From Dethiosulfatarculus sandiegensis (GTDB lineage Bacteria > Desulfobacterota > Desulfarculia > Desulfarculales > Desulfarculaceae), in contig NZ_AZAC01000034.1 of the NCBI RefSeq assembly GCF_000931935.2, positions 186,001 through 250,000 on the forward strand: DNA of 64,000 bases, in the 5' to 3' direction. The notes beneath the pieces were generated by a model. It did not search any database. It worked only from the letters and a program-made list of their open reading frames with translations, and had not been told where the DNA came from. Position numbers and translations under genes: made by a program. This document shows positions 27,032 to 35,670 of the stretch, piece after piece (position 1 is the stretch's first letter; each line of letters begins with the position of its first letter).

Positions 27032-28369
27032 ATGAAAAAGCTAGGGCTGATCCTTTTTACGGCGGCGTGCCTGCTTGGTTTGGGAAGCCTGGCCTCCCTG
27101 GCGGTTTCCCCGGGCGGTGACGGCCCTGTTTGGGTTATAAATCTGGCTGACACCATTAATCCCGGCAGCGAACAGTTTCTTATCCAGAGCCTTGACAAGG
27201 CGGAAAAGGATAACGCCTGCCTGGTGGTGATACAAATTGATACTCCGGGCGGTCTGGCCGACTCCATGCGTCACATGGTGCAGGCCATAATAAAGTCCCG
27301 GGTTCCGGTGGCCGTGTTTGTGGCTCCGGCCGGGGCCAGGGCCACCAGCGCGGGGGCCTTTATAGTCTTGGCGGGCCATGTCTCGGCCATGGCGCCGGCC
27401 ACGCACCTCGGCGCGGCCAGCCCGGTGGGGGCAGGGGGCAGCGACATCAAGGGAACCATGGCCAAGAAGGCCAAGAGCGATCTCGCGGCCTTGATAACCA
27501 GCCTGGCCAAAAGAAAGGGAGTGGACCCTGAACTGGCCAAGGAGATGGTCACAGAGGCCAGGAGCTTTGACGCGGTAAAGGCCAAAGAGGCAGGGCTGGT
27601 GGACCTTCTGGCCCGTGATGTAGACGACCTGCTCAAGGCCCTGGAAGGGCGCACTGTTGCCACCGGCCTCGGCAAAATCACCATAAGCACCAAGGGCAAA
27701 GGGCTTAAGGTCCATGAACCGGGATTAAGGGACAAGATCCTCTCCGCCCTGGCCAATCCCAACCTGGCCTATATCCTGTTAATGATCGGCCTTGGCGGCC
27801 TTTATTTTGAGCTGAGCCATCCGGGCACCATTTTGCCCGGCGTGGTCGGGGCCTTGTGCCTGATCTTGGCCTTTTTCGCCTTGAGCGCCTTGCCGGTCTC
27901 CTTTGCGGGCATGGCCCTTATCGGCCTTTCCGTGGTGCTGTTTATCGCTGAAATAAAGATAACCAGCTATGGCCTGCTCTCCGTGGCCGGGGCCATATCC
28001 CTTTTGCTTGGCTCCCTGATGTTGTTTGAGACAGGCGACGCGGGCGCTCTGGTCGGCATTTCCCTTACTGTTTTGATCCCCACAGTAGCCGCAACCATTG
28101 TTTTCTTTGCCTCCCTGGCCTATCTGGCCGGCAAGGCCCAGATGACCAAAAGCATAACCGGCATGGAGGGTCTGGTGGGAGAAAAGGGAGTTGTCACCAG
28201 CCCGGGCAAGGTTAGGATTATGGGGGAACTTTGGCGGGCCAGGGGCACTGAGGGGCTGGAACCAGACCGGGTGGTGAAGGTTGTGGGACATGAGGGCCTG
28301 GACCTTCAGGTGGTCCCTTATGATTCAGTGGTCTTTGAAGATAAGAACAATTCACCTGACAAGGAGTGA
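27032..28369 (+). CDS. nfeD: NfeD-family membrane-bound serine protease
   Basis: A 445-aa long-form NfeD. Signal peptide 1-25, then a ClpP-like serine protease domain (about 30-230) with IDTPGG, the catalytic Ser106 in [11 protein letters not shown] and a Lys (one of K145/K146/K148 in MAKKAKSDL) as partner in a Ser-Lys dyad. Five to six helices follow (about 245-375), then a soluble OB-fold NfeD domain with GLVGEKGVV and [13 protein letters not shown]. Long NfeD proteins cleave stomatin C termini; the next gene encodes exactly such a partner and overlaps slightly. Confidence 0.93.
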   Translation: MKKLGLILFTAACLLGLGSLASLAVSPGGDGPVWVINLADTINPGSEQFLIQSLDKAEKDNACLVVIQIDTPGGLADSMRHMVQAIIKSRVPVAVFVAPAGARATSAGAFIVLAGHVSAMAPATHLGAASPVGAGGSDIKGTMAKKAKSDLAALITSLAKRKGVDPELAKEMVTEARSFDAVKAKEAGLVDLLARDVDDLLKALEGRTVATGLGKITISTKGKGLKVHEPGLRDKILSALANPNLAYILLMIGLGGLYFELSHPGTILPGVVGALCLILAFFALSALPVSFAGMALIGLSVVLFIAEIKITSYGLLSVAGAISLLLGSLMLFETGDAGALVGISLTVLIPTVAATIVFFASLAYLAGKAQMTKSITGMEGLVGEKGVVTSPGKVRIMGELWRARGTEGLEPDRVVKVVGHEGLDLQVVPYDSVVFEDKNNSPDKE

Positions 28370-28371
28370 TC

Positions 28372-29175
28372 ATGGGCTTTTTGGAAGGATTCTTAGCCGC
28401 TGTGGCCAGCTTTCTGGGGGGGCTCACGCCGGTTGTGGTGTTGGCCATATTATTCCTCATAGCCGCTCTTAAGGTTCTCAGGGAGTATGAGCGCGGGGTT
28501 ATTTTTCGCCTGGGCAGGGTGATCAAGGCCAAGGGGCCGGGACTCATCATCCTGATTCCCCTTATTGACCGCATTGTCAAGGTGAGCCTGCGCACCGTGG
28601 CCATGGACGTGGCTCCGCAGGATGTGATAACCAGGGACAATGTCTCGGTAAAGGTGAACGCGGTTATCTATTTCCGGGTTATGGAGCCCATAAAGGCGGT
28701 GGTGCAGGTGGAGGATTACCTCTATGCCACCAGCCAGCTGGCCCAGACCACCCTGCGTTCGGTCTGCGGGCAGGTGGAGCTGGACGAGTTGCTCTCGGAA
28801 AGGGATAAGATAAATAATCAGCTCCAGGAGATACTCGACACCCACACAGACGCCTGGGGCATCAAGGTGAGCACCGTGGAGGTGAAACACATCGATCTTC
28901 CGGCTGAAATGCAAAGGGCCATGGCCGCCCAGGCCGAGGCGGAGCGTGAGAGAAGGGCCAAGATCATAAATGCGGAAGGTGAATTCCAGGCGGCCGAGCG
29001 TCTGGCCCAGGCGGCGGAGATTATTGCCAAACACCCGCAGGCCCTGCAATTGAGGTATCTGCAGACCTTGCGCGAGGTTGCGGCTGAAAATAACTCAACC
29101 ACCCTGTTCCCTTTGCCGATTGATATGATCAGGCCTTTTTTGAAAGACCTTGCAGGTAAGGCGGAAAACGAGTAA
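28372..29175 (+). CDS. SPFH/band-7 slipin (stomatin-like protein)
   Basis: Membrane scaffold protein of the stomatin family, 267 aa. One N-terminal helix ([16 protein letters not shown]), then the SPFH domain with [23 protein letters not shown]-like [22 protein letters not shown], and a helical region [23 protein letters not shown] at 28372 with AAGGAG five bases upstream is preferred to the GTG at 28366. Pairs with nfeD upstream; such pairs are proposed to control membrane protein quality or lipid microdomains. Confidence 0.92.
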   Translation: MGFLEGFLAAVASFLGGLTPVVVLAILFLIAALKVLREYERGVIFRLGRVIKAKGPGLIILIPLIDRIVKVSLRTVAMDVAPQDVITRDNVSVKVNAVIYFRVMEPIKAVVQVEDYLYATSQLAQTTLRSVCGQVELDELLSERDKINNQLQEILDTHTDAWGIKVSTVEVKHIDLPAEMQRAMAAQAEAERERRAKIINAEGEFQAAERLAQAAEIIAKHPQALQLRYLQTLREVAAENNSTTLFPLPIDMIRPFLKDLAGKAENE

Positions 29176-29243
29176 ACTGCGATTTTTAAATGTATAAAAC
29201 CCGTGGCGCTTAAAAGCAAAACAGATAAAGACAAGGAACGATC

Positions 29244-29567
29244 ATGGCTGAAAATGAAAAACCCCTGGAGAAAATGACCGCCAAAGAACTGCGCGAGGTA
29301 GCCTTGGCTGAAGGCGGTATTGTCGGCGTTCATGGTATGAACAAGGCCGAGTTGATCGCGGCCATCAAGGAATCCCGCGGCATTGAGGATGAGGGCGGCA
29401 AAAAGGTCGACGCCGGAGCCATCCGCGCCCTGAAAAAGGAAATGGCCGAACTGAAAGCCGAGCGGGATAAACTTCGCGAAGAGGGCGATGATAAAAAGGT
29501 GGAAGCTCTGCGCCGTCGTCTCTCCAAGATGAAGAAAAAGACTCGCCGCCTGGCCAAGGCAGGTTAG
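29244..29567 (+). CDS. Small Rho_N/SAP-like protein with coiled coil
   Basis: A 107-aa protein. Residues 7-45 (KMTAKELREVALAEGGIVGV then MNKAELIAAIKES) resemble the small helical Rho N-terminal/SAP nucleic-acid-binding fold. The rest is a charged coiled coil (ALKKEMAELKAERDKLREEG) ending in a Lys/Arg-rich tail. AAGGA precedes the ATG. It is two bases upstream of the HD gene and probably co-transcribed. A nucleic-acid-binding role is inferred from composition and fold; no specific function is known. Confidence 0.8.
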   Translation: MAENEKPLEKMTAKELREVALAEGGIVGVHGMNKAELIAAIKESRGIEDEGGKKVDAGAIRALKKEMAELKAERDKLREEGDDKKVEALRRRLSKMKKKTRRLAKAG

Positions 29568-29569
29568 TC

Positions 29570-30130
29570 ATGGACTACCTGGAGGCCAGGGCGCTCATGG
29601 AGCGCCATCTTTTGGATGCCAGTATGCGCAAGCACAGCCTGGCCTCTGGGGCTGTCTTGCGGGCTCTTGCCCGCCGCTTGGGAAAAGACGAGGAAAAGTG
29701 GGCAGTGGCCGGGGTGCTGCACGACCTGGATTATGAAAAGGCCGGCAAAGACGGCCAGATGGACAAGCACGGTCTTTTAACGGTGGAAATGCTTGAGCCC
29801 TACGGGCTTTCCGAAGACGTGCTGGATGCCATCAAGGCCCACAATGCGGAAAACCTGGGTGTTGAGCGCAAAACAGACCTTGATCTGGCGCTTACCTGCG
29901 GAGAGACCGTCACCGGACTGGTGGTGGCAACCGCCCTGGTTTATCCGGATAAAAAACTCGCCAGCGTAAAACCCAAGAGCATTACCAAACGCATGAAGCA
30001 AACCGCCTTTGCCAGAAGCGTAAACAGGGATCATATCCGTCTCTGTGAAAAGCTGGACATCCCCTTGTCCGAGTTTGCAGATTTGGCCCTAAACGCCATG
30101 CGGGAGATTTCAGACGACCTGGGATTATAA
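29570..30130 (+). CDS. HD-domain phosphohydrolase
   Basis: A 186-aa single-domain protein. Metal-binding residues of the HD fold are visible: RKHSLASGAVLRALA (first His), AVAGVLHDLDYEKAG (HD pair) and the later His residues in MDKHGLL and IKAHNAENLG. It resembles predicted HDIG-type hydrolases of nucleotides in anaerobes. The substrate is unknown. Followed by a terminator at 30171. Confidence 0.88.
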   Translation: MDYLEARALMERHLLDASMRKHSLASGAVLRALARRLGKDEEKWAVAGVLHDLDYEKAGKDGQMDKHGLLTVEMLEPYGLSEDVLDAIKAHNAENLGVERKTDLDLALTCGETVTGLVVATALVYPDKKLASVKPKSITKRMKQTAFARSVNRDHIRLCEKLDIPLSEFADLALNAMREISDDLGL

Positions 30131-30170
30131 GGCATAAAGGCCCTTACACGGCCTGTAAATTGGTAGTGTT

Positions 30171-30207
30171 AAAAAGGCGCGCCGTTTTTAAGCGGAGCGC
30201 CTTTTTT
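30171..30207 (+). terminator. Rho-independent terminator after the HD gene
   Basis: AAAAAGGCGC pairs with GCGCCTTTTTT around a loop that includes GCCG...CGGA. The T-run ends where the dispersed repeat copy B begins (30208). Confidence 0.85.
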
Positions 30208-30453
30208 CAGGCTGTTGCAAACAGCCTGAATGCGGGCCAAGGATTACACCCCTAGAATCGGAGATTTTGGGGACCCCTTAGCCACCCCTAGAATCGGAGA
30301 TTTTGGGGACCTCTAGTCACCCCTAAAATCAGAGATTTTGGGGACCTCTAGTCACCCCTAAAATCAGAGATTTTGGGGACCCCGGGGAGAGGGGAGAGGG
30401 GAGAGGGCCCGCCGAATTGCAAGTCCTTTCTTAAGGCGAGTAATTCGAGCCAC
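30208..30453. repeat. Dispersed intergenic repeat, copy B, interrupted by tandem repeats
   Basis: Starts CAGGCTGTTGCAAACAGCCTG and AATGCGGGCCAAGGA, and ends GGGCCCGCCGAATTGCAAGT, CCTTTCTTAAGGCGAGTAATTC and GAGCCAC, matching copy A at 19585 in order and sequence. Between the halves lie about 160 bases not in copy A: four 35-36 bp repeats and a (GGGGAGA)n run at 30384-30407. The two hairpin ends are conserved while the middle has expanded. Confidence 0.7.
30248..30384. repeat. Four tandem 35-36 bp units, each an imperfect palindrome
   Basis: Units start at 30248, 30284, 30319 and 30354. Each carries ACCCCTAGAATCGGAG then ATTTTGGGGA, or the variant with AAAATCAGAG, so CCCCTAAAATC is nearly complementary to GATTTTGGGG and each unit can fold. 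Units follow directly with a short CCTCTAGTC junction, with no unique spacers. Confidence 0.85.
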
Positions 30454-30507
30454 CGGCCATAATCCAAGTTTTTTGCCTGATGGCGGGCAGAGAAGGGCTT
30501 TGCCGGA

Positions 30508-30544
30508 AAAAAAGCGCACCCCGGTTACCCAGGGCGCGCTTTTT
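30508..30544 (-). terminator. Terminator of the MetE/UROD-like gene
   Basis: On the minus strand AAAAAGCGCGC pairs with GCGCTTTTTTT across a loop holding CCTGGGTAACCGGGG. It lies about 25 bases past the stop at 30567. Confidence 0.75.
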
Positions 30545-30566
30545 AATGAGCCTTGTCTTTTTTATA

Positions 30567-31634
30567 TCAGGCGGCGTATCCCGCTCTGGCCAAGCGGCTC
30601 ACCTCGGCGGTCAGCTCCAATATGCGGGCTGCCTTTTCTTCATTCAAAGAGCCCATGCCGCAAGCCGGGGTCACCAAGGCCTGAGAAGCCAAAACCTCTT
30701 TGGCGATTCCCTTGGCTTCAAGCCCCTCTAAAAGACCCTTTAAATGAGCCCACAGACCTTCTCCTGTTTCGTCACCCCTGAACTCCGCGGTGGGCACGGC
30801 ACCCCAGGCCACGGCTCCGCCTTTTTCCAAAAGGCCTTTGACCGCCTCGGGATAGAGCAGAAGGTTTTCGCCATATCCGGCTGAATCCAGGTTGATGACA
30901 TCAAACCCGGCCTCGATCAGCATACCCCAGTCGGTATTGCCGCAGCAATGCACGCCCATCACCGGTGTCTTGGCTGCCCTGGTCCTGGCTTCTTCCAGGG
31001 TGTAACCCAGAAGCTCGATCACCTTTTCCCGGCTGATGGGGGTGAAGGCGGAGCCAAAGCCGGAGAGGAAAGGCTCGTCAATAAAGACCATCAAGGGCCT
31101 TTCAAGCTCACCCAAAAGATCCGCCTGGGCGGCCGCCGCCGCACCCAGACCACGGGCCACCGCTTCGGCCATTTCATCGTCGTAAAGGATGGACTTTTCA
31201 TCCCGCCCCATAACAGAGGCAGATAAGGTCAAGGGGCCGGTCACATGACCCTTCAACCAGGGGAAGTTCTCACTGCCTGCCGCCCTGATTTGGTCCATGA
31301 ATAAATAAAGCCCCTTGGCCTCTTCCTCATGCAGGACAAAATCATTAAGCTCAGCCCCGAAAAGCCTTTCGTAAAACCCGGCCAAGGCCTCTTCCCGGGA
31401 GATTCCGGGGTGGGCCTTTAACTCGCGGGTTTCAGTGGCGGCTTCCACCAAGGGCCTCAAGGCCGAGGCAAACTGCAGGTTCATGTCCTCCAAGGGCCCC
31501 AGTTTGGAAAGCTGCGGCCAGTAAGGCATTTCCTTGAGTTCGCCCTGGACTTTGGCAACAGCCTTAACCGGATCGCTGTGCGGTAAAGAGCCAATACCAG
31601 TGGCTGTAAAATTGGGTGCGAAGTTGTTAGGCAC
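30567..31634 (-). CDS. MetE C-terminal domain / UROD-like methyltransferase family protein
   Basis: A 355-aa TIM-barrel protein of the UROD/MetE-like superfamily. It begins FTATGIGSLPHSDP, typical of methionine synthase catalytic domains, and keeps zinc-ligand motifs GVHCCGNTDW and TPACGMGSLNEEKA. It lacks the MetE N-terminal domain. Proteins of this kind (core MetE-like) move methyl groups to homocysteine or other thiols, often from a methyl-corrinoid protein, which would fit the B12 focus of this genome, but the reaction here is not proven. GTG start overlapping the efp stop by eight bases. Confidence 0.82.
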   Translation of the reverse strand: MPNNFAPNFTATGIGSLPHSDPVKAVAKVQGELKEMPYWPQLSKLGPLEDMNLQFASALRPLVEAATETRELKAHPGISREEALAGFYERLFGAELNDFVLHEEEAKGLYLFMDQIRAAGSENFPWLKGHVTGPLTLSASVMGRDEKSILYDDEMAEAVARGLGAAAAAQADLLGELERPLMVFIDEPFLSGFGSAFTPISREKVIELLGYTLEEARTRAAKTPVMGVHCCGNTDWGMLIEAGFDVINLDSAGYGENLLLYPEAVKGLLEKGGAVAWGAVPTAEFRGDETGEGLWAHLKGLLEGLEAKGIAKEVLASQALVTPACGMGSLNEEKAARILELTAEVSRLARAGYAA

Positions 31635-32184
31635 GTTCCAAATACTCTCCAGTGCGGGTGTCTATCTTCAATACTTCACCCTCTTCAATGAAAAGGGGCA
31701 CCTGCACCACATGGCCTGTTTCCAGGGTGGCGGGTTTGGAGGCACCGGTGGCTGTGTCGCCTTTGACACCGGGCTCTGTGCTGGTCACGGTCAGCTCCAT
31801 GGTTATGGGCAGTTCCGCGCCAATGGGTTTGCCGTTGTGGAAAAGAACCATCAGGTCGGTGTTTTCCTTCATGAACGGAATCACGTCAGAGAGATGCTCA
31901 CCCGCGATGAAAATTTGATCATAGGTTTGGTTGTCCATGAAGACGTATTGCTCGCCATCCTGATAAAGGTACTGCACGTTCATCTCTTCAAGGTCCGGTT
32001 TGTCCACCTTTGCTCCGGAGCGGAAGGTCTGCTCCAGCACCTGGCCCGTCTCAAGGTTTTTCAGCTTGGTGCGTACAAAAGCGCCGCCCTTGCCGGGTTT
32101 TACGTGCTGAAACTCAACGATGGTAAAGGGCTTTCCGTCAATTTCAATTTTAAGCCCTTTTCTGAATTCGGCAGTACTAAACAT
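31627..32184 (-). CDS. efp: Elongation factor P
   Basis: EF-P relieves ribosome stalling at polyproline stretches. The 185-aa protein has the three-domain layout: KOW-like domain with the modification-site loop PGKGG (K32), central domain (QYLYQDGEQYVFMDNQTYDQ) and the C-terminal OB domain ending VQVPLFIEEGEVLKIDTRTG. ATG at 32184 fits the family start (MFSTAEFRKGLKI); a longer reading from 32274 would add 30 residues unlike EF-P. No EpmA-type lysyl modification gene is adjacent. Confidence 0.96.
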   Translation of the reverse strand: MFSTAEFRKGLKIEIDGKPFTIVEFQHVKPGKGGAFVRTKLKNLETGQVLEQTFRSGAKVDKPDLEEMNVQYLYQDGEQYVFMDNQTYDQIFIAGEHLSDVIPFMKENTDLMVLFHNGKPIGAELPITMELTVTSTEPGVKGDTATGASKPATLETGHVVQVPLFIEEGEVLKIDTRTGEYLERA

Positions 32185-32233
32185 ATTGTTCGATTCTTCC
32201 CTTATTGAAAAAAGTTTTTGAAATAATCCCGGA

Positions 32234-32845
32234 TTAAGCGCCCGCTCTTTTGCGGGCCGCTTTTTTAAAGGCATCCAGGCTGTCCAGCAGACCTTTTTGA
32301 TAGATATCCCGGCCGGCGGGTTCAGCCTCCGGCGGCTCTTTTATCTCAGGTTCTTCGGTCTGCATTTGTTTATAAACCCGGGCCGCTTCCTTCAGCCTTC
32401 CCCTGGCAGCCTGAATCTCATTCGTGCTCATGGCCTTGGACGCGGCTTTGGCAGGCTCTTTGCCTATGAAGCCATGGGCCAACGCTTCATAGACTTCCAG
32501 AGCCTTGGATGCCTGTGCGCCTGAACCCTGTTCTTCCAGGAGTTCTCCCAGGTTTTTGAATACATCGGCATGGGCGGCGATTTCATTTGCCGCCGCCATA
32601 TATTGGGCCAGAGCTCCTTGGGAATCTCCTGTCTCTTCCAGAATGGAGGCCAAAAGCCCCCTGGCCTGAATCAGGGTCGGGTGCATGACCAGGCCTTTTT
32701 GCAGAACCTGGGCAGCCTCGTCCAAGCGTCCGGTTGTGCGATAGGCATCGGCCAGTTTTAAAAAAAGCAATGACCCCGGGTTGTCCGCCACCCAGGCTTC
32801 CAAGAGGAAGAGTTCAGAGCCTTTTTGATCTTTTGTGTCAGCCAT
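32234..32845 (-). CDS. Tetratricopeptide repeat protein
   Basis: A 203-aa soluble helical protein with about three TPR units (for example FLKLADAYRTTGRLDEAAQV, ARGLLASILEETGDSQGALA and DVFKNLGELLEEQGSGAQAS). A basic C-terminal tail follows (DAFKKAARKRAGA). No signal peptide. A protein-protein adaptor is likely; the partner is unknown. It lies upstream of efp on the same strand. Confidence 0.8.
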   Translation of the reverse strand: MADTKDQKGSELFLLEAWVADNPGSLLFLKLADAYRTTGRLDEAAQVLQKGLVMHPTLIQARGLLASILEETGDSQGALAQYMAAANEIAAHADVFKNLGELLEEQGSGAQASKALEVYEALAHGFIGKEPAKAASKAMSTNEIQAARGRLKEAARVYKQMQTEEPEIKEPPEAEPAGRDIYQKGLLDSLDAFKKAARKRAGA

Positions 32846-33032
32846 TAAGGGCCTCTCCCTTGCTAGACGGCTTATATACTGTTTATTACCGGATTTAAGG
32901 CATATCTGCGATTTTTATTGACCGTTTTTCACGCCCGGTTTACCGGGAAATGGCTATCTGGGCACATTACTATTCTTTTAGCGGTCACAGGGCTAATACC
33001 TACAGATAAATCAAATGGTTGTCAGGCAAAAC

Positions 33033-33338
33033 TTAGGGGGCGCCCCTTTCTTCTCGGTGCAGGGGCCTTTGATAAACCACTTCACCGGGCCTTACCATGT
33101 TCATTTCATCACGGCAGGCCTTTTCCAGGGCTTGCGGGTTGTTTCTGAGCCTGATGACATTCTGGTAAAGAAGTCTGTTTTTTTCGGCCAGCATCTGGTT
33201 TGTCTGCTGTATCTGCTTGAGTCTGGCCTTTACTTCCAAATATTCCTGGGCTCCCCGAAATACGGCTACACCAGAGAATATCAAGACCCCAAATACCAGT
33301 ATGGGCCACCAAATGGCTGGTTGCCTGAACTGGGTCAA
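33033..33338 (-). CDS. FtsB/DivIC-type septum formation initiator
   Basis: A 101-aa bitopic protein: short cytoplasmic start, one helix (IWWPILVFGVLIFSGVAVF), then a coiled coil (YLEVKARLKQIQQTNQMLAE) and the family end NNPQALEKACRDEMNMVRPGE. This fits the FtsB/DivIC divisome subunit that links FtsL and FtsQ. TTG start with AAAGGGGG upstream. Confidence 0.85.
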   Translation of the reverse strand: MTQFRQPAIWWPILVFGVLIFSGVAVFRGAQEYLEVKARLKQIQQTNQMLAEKNRLLYQNVIRLRNNPQALEKACRDEMNMVRPGEVVYQRPLHREERGAP

Positions 33339-33471
33339 TAAAACCCCCTTTAAAAGATTCGCGGCCCTTCTGAATCCGTGGGCGAGTTTTAGTCTTTTTT
33401 TGCCCTGGGCTAATTGCGAACCTTTTGATCCGGTGATCCCTTTTTGCGCCTTTTATCAGCGGTTAAGGATA

Positions 33472-34638
33472 TTAATTCAGCCTCTTACTATAGTAGCCCC
33501 CCGGCGAGCGGTCAAGAGATGGTTTGAATCCGAGAATCTTGCCCAGGATATGGCCCCAAAGGGTTTTGTGGGTGATCTCGCCCCGTAGAAGTTTGAAGCC
33601 GGTCTCCAGGCTGCCGGGGTGTCGGCGAGCCAGGCCATGGGCTTTTGCCGGCAGGTTGTAAATCAGCCCGGCCAGCATCCTGGCATGGGCGTGTTCCCTT
33701 AAAAGTCCCTTTTTTATCGAAGTCTTGTAATAATCGGCCTTGCCTTTCAACACCGCCTCTGCGGCAAGGCGTCCGCTTAGCATGGCCTGGCCGATTCCTT
33801 CTCCCAAAAAAGGATCAGCCAAAGAGGCCGCATCCCCGGTTAAAAGGATGTTGCCCCGGCTAAGTAAAGGCGTCTTCCGATCAGGGCAGGGTATTACAGC
33901 TCCCCTGAACCTCTGGGGCGTTTCAAGGCCATAGCTTTGTGCAAAGGCGGCCAGGCAGGTCTGCAGGTTTTTTTGTGGGGGCAGTTTATCCAGCCTTCTG
34001 GTGGCAACGCCAAAGTTTACGGTTTCTCCCCTTTGAAATATCCAACCGTAACCAAGGGGAATGGCGCCCAGGTCAATCAAGGCCGTTCCCCGGCTTAATA
34101 ATTCAGTGACTTTTTTACTAGCCTTGGTTTCGCAGACCAGGGCCTTGTAGGTGAATGAACTTGCATTCCCTAAATTAAACTTCTTTTTAAGGGCAAGAGA
34201 GCTTCCCGAGGCGTCCACCAGCCAGGAACACCGGAAATCTCCCTTGGTGGTGCGGATCTGGTATTTACTTTTGACTTGCCTGAGGGATTTTAGCCTGGCG
34301 TTTAATATCTCAACTCCCCCGGCCTTAACTTTTGGAACCAGGTGGTTATCCAGAAGATTTCTGTCCACCAAAACCGCGCCGAATTTTTTAGTTTGCCAGA
34401 ATACCGGGATTTTCCCCTGCCAGTTAAGGCAGAGCCTGTTTACCTGGTGATCCTCAAACCACTTGGGCTTTCCGAACCAGTCGAAAAGCCACGACCACCT
34501 CATTGATATACATCCGCCGCAGGGTTTTTTCGCCCCCGAGTCCAGGGCCAGCACCCTGGCTCCGGCCCTGGTCAGTTCCGTTGCCGCGCCTGCTCCAGCC
34601 GGTCCCAGGCCGGCTACTATTACATCGTATTCTTCCAT
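33472..34638 (-). CDS. Geranylgeranyl reductase-family FAD-dependent oxidoreductase
   Basis: A 388-aa flavoprotein. Rossmann FAD site YDVIVAGLGPAGAGAATEL at the start, the Cys-rich KKPCGGCIS loop, VDASGSS and the second FAD motif GNILLTGDAASLADPFLGEG. These are marks of the geranylgeranyl/digeranylgeranyl reductase family, which saturates isoprenoid chains (quinone side chains or lipids). ATG at 34638 directly precedes the FAD fold; an upstream start at 34722 adds an unlikely low-complexity leader. Confidence 0.87.
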   Translation of the reverse strand: MEEYDVIVAGLGPAGAGAATELTRAGARVLALDSGAKKPCGGCISMRWSWLFDWFGKPKWFEDHQVNRLCLNWQGKIPVFWQTKKFGAVLVDRNLLDNHLVPKVKAGGVEILNARLKSLRQVKSKYQIRTTKGDFRCSWLVDASGSSLALKKKFNLGNASSFTYKALVCETKASKKVTELLSRGTALIDLGAIPLGYGWIFQRGETVNFGVATRRLDKLPPQKNLQTCLAAFAQSYGLETPQRFRGAVIPCPDRKTPLLSRGNILLTGDAASLADPFLGEGIGQAMLSGRLAAEAVLKGKADYYKTSIKKGLLREHAHARMLAGLIYNLPAKAHGLARRHPGSLETGFKLLRGEITHKTLWGHILGKILGFKPSLDRSPGGYYSKRLN

Positions 34639-34814
34639 CAGCTTCGAATCGTTATTGGTTTGTAATTTTGGCGGGGGTGAGGAAACAGTCCGTGTGGGTG
34701 AATCCTTTTTGACCCCCCCCATTCATATTATCTATAATTCCGTGATGACAGACAAGTTGCTTTACAGCGGAAAAAGGGGGTGGGGGTGGTTTTTTATAGG
34801 GATGCGGCGGTGGG

Positions 34815-34872
34815 GTTGAAAAAAATGAAATAAGCCTGTCTCGGCCGTTTATCCGGCCGAGACAGGCTTATT
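34815..34872 (-). terminator. Strong terminator of the cupin gene
   Basis: A perfect 19-bp stem AATAAGCCTGTCTCGGCCG / CGGCCGAGACAGGCTTATT with a 6-nt loop; on the minus strand it is followed by TCATTTTTTTC. It also insulates the divergent flavoprotein gene. Confidence 0.92.
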
Positions 34873-34894
34873 GCCTTGGCATATGGGAAAAGGC

Positions 34895-35245
34895 TTACAG
34901 CTCGGGAGCGCCTTTGGGGATGGCACAGGCAAAGACCAGGAGATCCTGGCCTTTGTTTCTAAGCTGATGCTCGGTGCCGCCGGGAATAAAGATCACTGAA
35001 CCCGGGGCGATTTCCTGCCATTCGGAACCGTTCCAGACTTCGCCTTTGCCCGCATGTACAAAGACCTGATGCTCGTAAGGATGGCTGTGCAGGGCGCTGT
35101 GTCCTTCGGGGCTTAGCTCAAAGACCCTGAGGCAGAAGCTGGTATCGCCGTCAGCCTGACCGATAACCACCCGGCCCACTGCTCCCTTGGCCAGATCACT
35201 GGGGTATTCTGTTCCAGGCACATCCTTGTAGTTGATCAACTTCAT
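34895..35245 (-). CDS. Cupin-domain protein
   Basis: A 116-aa single cupin. Motif 1 is HSALHSHPYEHQVFVHAGKG with HxH, E and motif 2 is PGSVIFIPGGTEHQLRNKG with the last His, so the four metal ligands are complete. CGGAG lies seven bases before the ATG at 35245, which I prefer to 35302. Possible dioxygenase-like or binding role; substrate unknown. Monocistronic, ending at a very strong terminator. Confidence 0.85.
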   Translation of the reverse strand: MKLINYKDVPGTEYPSDLAKGAVGRVVIGQADGDTSFCLRVFELSPEGHSALHSHPYEHQVFVHAGKGEVWNGSEWQEIAPGSVIFIPGGTEHQLRNKGQDLLVFACAIPKGAPEL

Positions 35246-35670
35246 GCTAAAACTCCGTTTCGCTTGTTTTCGGCGGCATAAGCCGCGGTTTTTGTTACTC
35301 AAGTATTTTTAACTGTGAACCGGTAGAGCAGATTATACCACTTAAAACCGTCGGTGACTTGCATCTGAAACCCGAGGCGGTTTTTGATCCTTTGGTGTTA
35401 AGCTTTATTTGTCTTGGAATGTATATAGATTACGCTTACCTCATTATATGATTCGGCGTTTCATTTTTATAGCGCAGAAACTTTAAATCTAAAGGGTTAT
35501 TATTACCGACTTGTACGCTTGTTGCTGTTTTTTTCTAACTGATTAACAATAGTTTAAAAATAAGAAAAATACATATTTTTTTATTGCTTGGTTGACACGG
35601 CTTTTTTCAATGTAGTAATTATTACATATAAAAAATATCTAAGTAATAAAAAGAATGGTTCAGGTTTTAC
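35246..35670. other. 425-base AT-rich gap between divergent genes
   Basis: Holds the promoters of the cupin and RpiR-type genes. Visible items are TTGACA at 35592 and a near-perfect palindrome at 35611; nothing coding was seen. Confidence 0.6.
35611..35626. promoter_or_regulatory. Palindrome, candidate RpiR operator
   Basis: TGTAGTAATTATTACA is an inverted repeat with one mismatch pair, 45 bases before the regulator gene and just downstream of a TTGACA box (35592-35597). Position suits autoregulation; binding is inferred. Confidence 0.4.

Noticed and set aside
30248-30384. Possible CRISPR array (four 35-36 bp repeats)
   Set aside because: Units follow each other directly, without unique spacers of 25-40 bases, and no cas gene is near.
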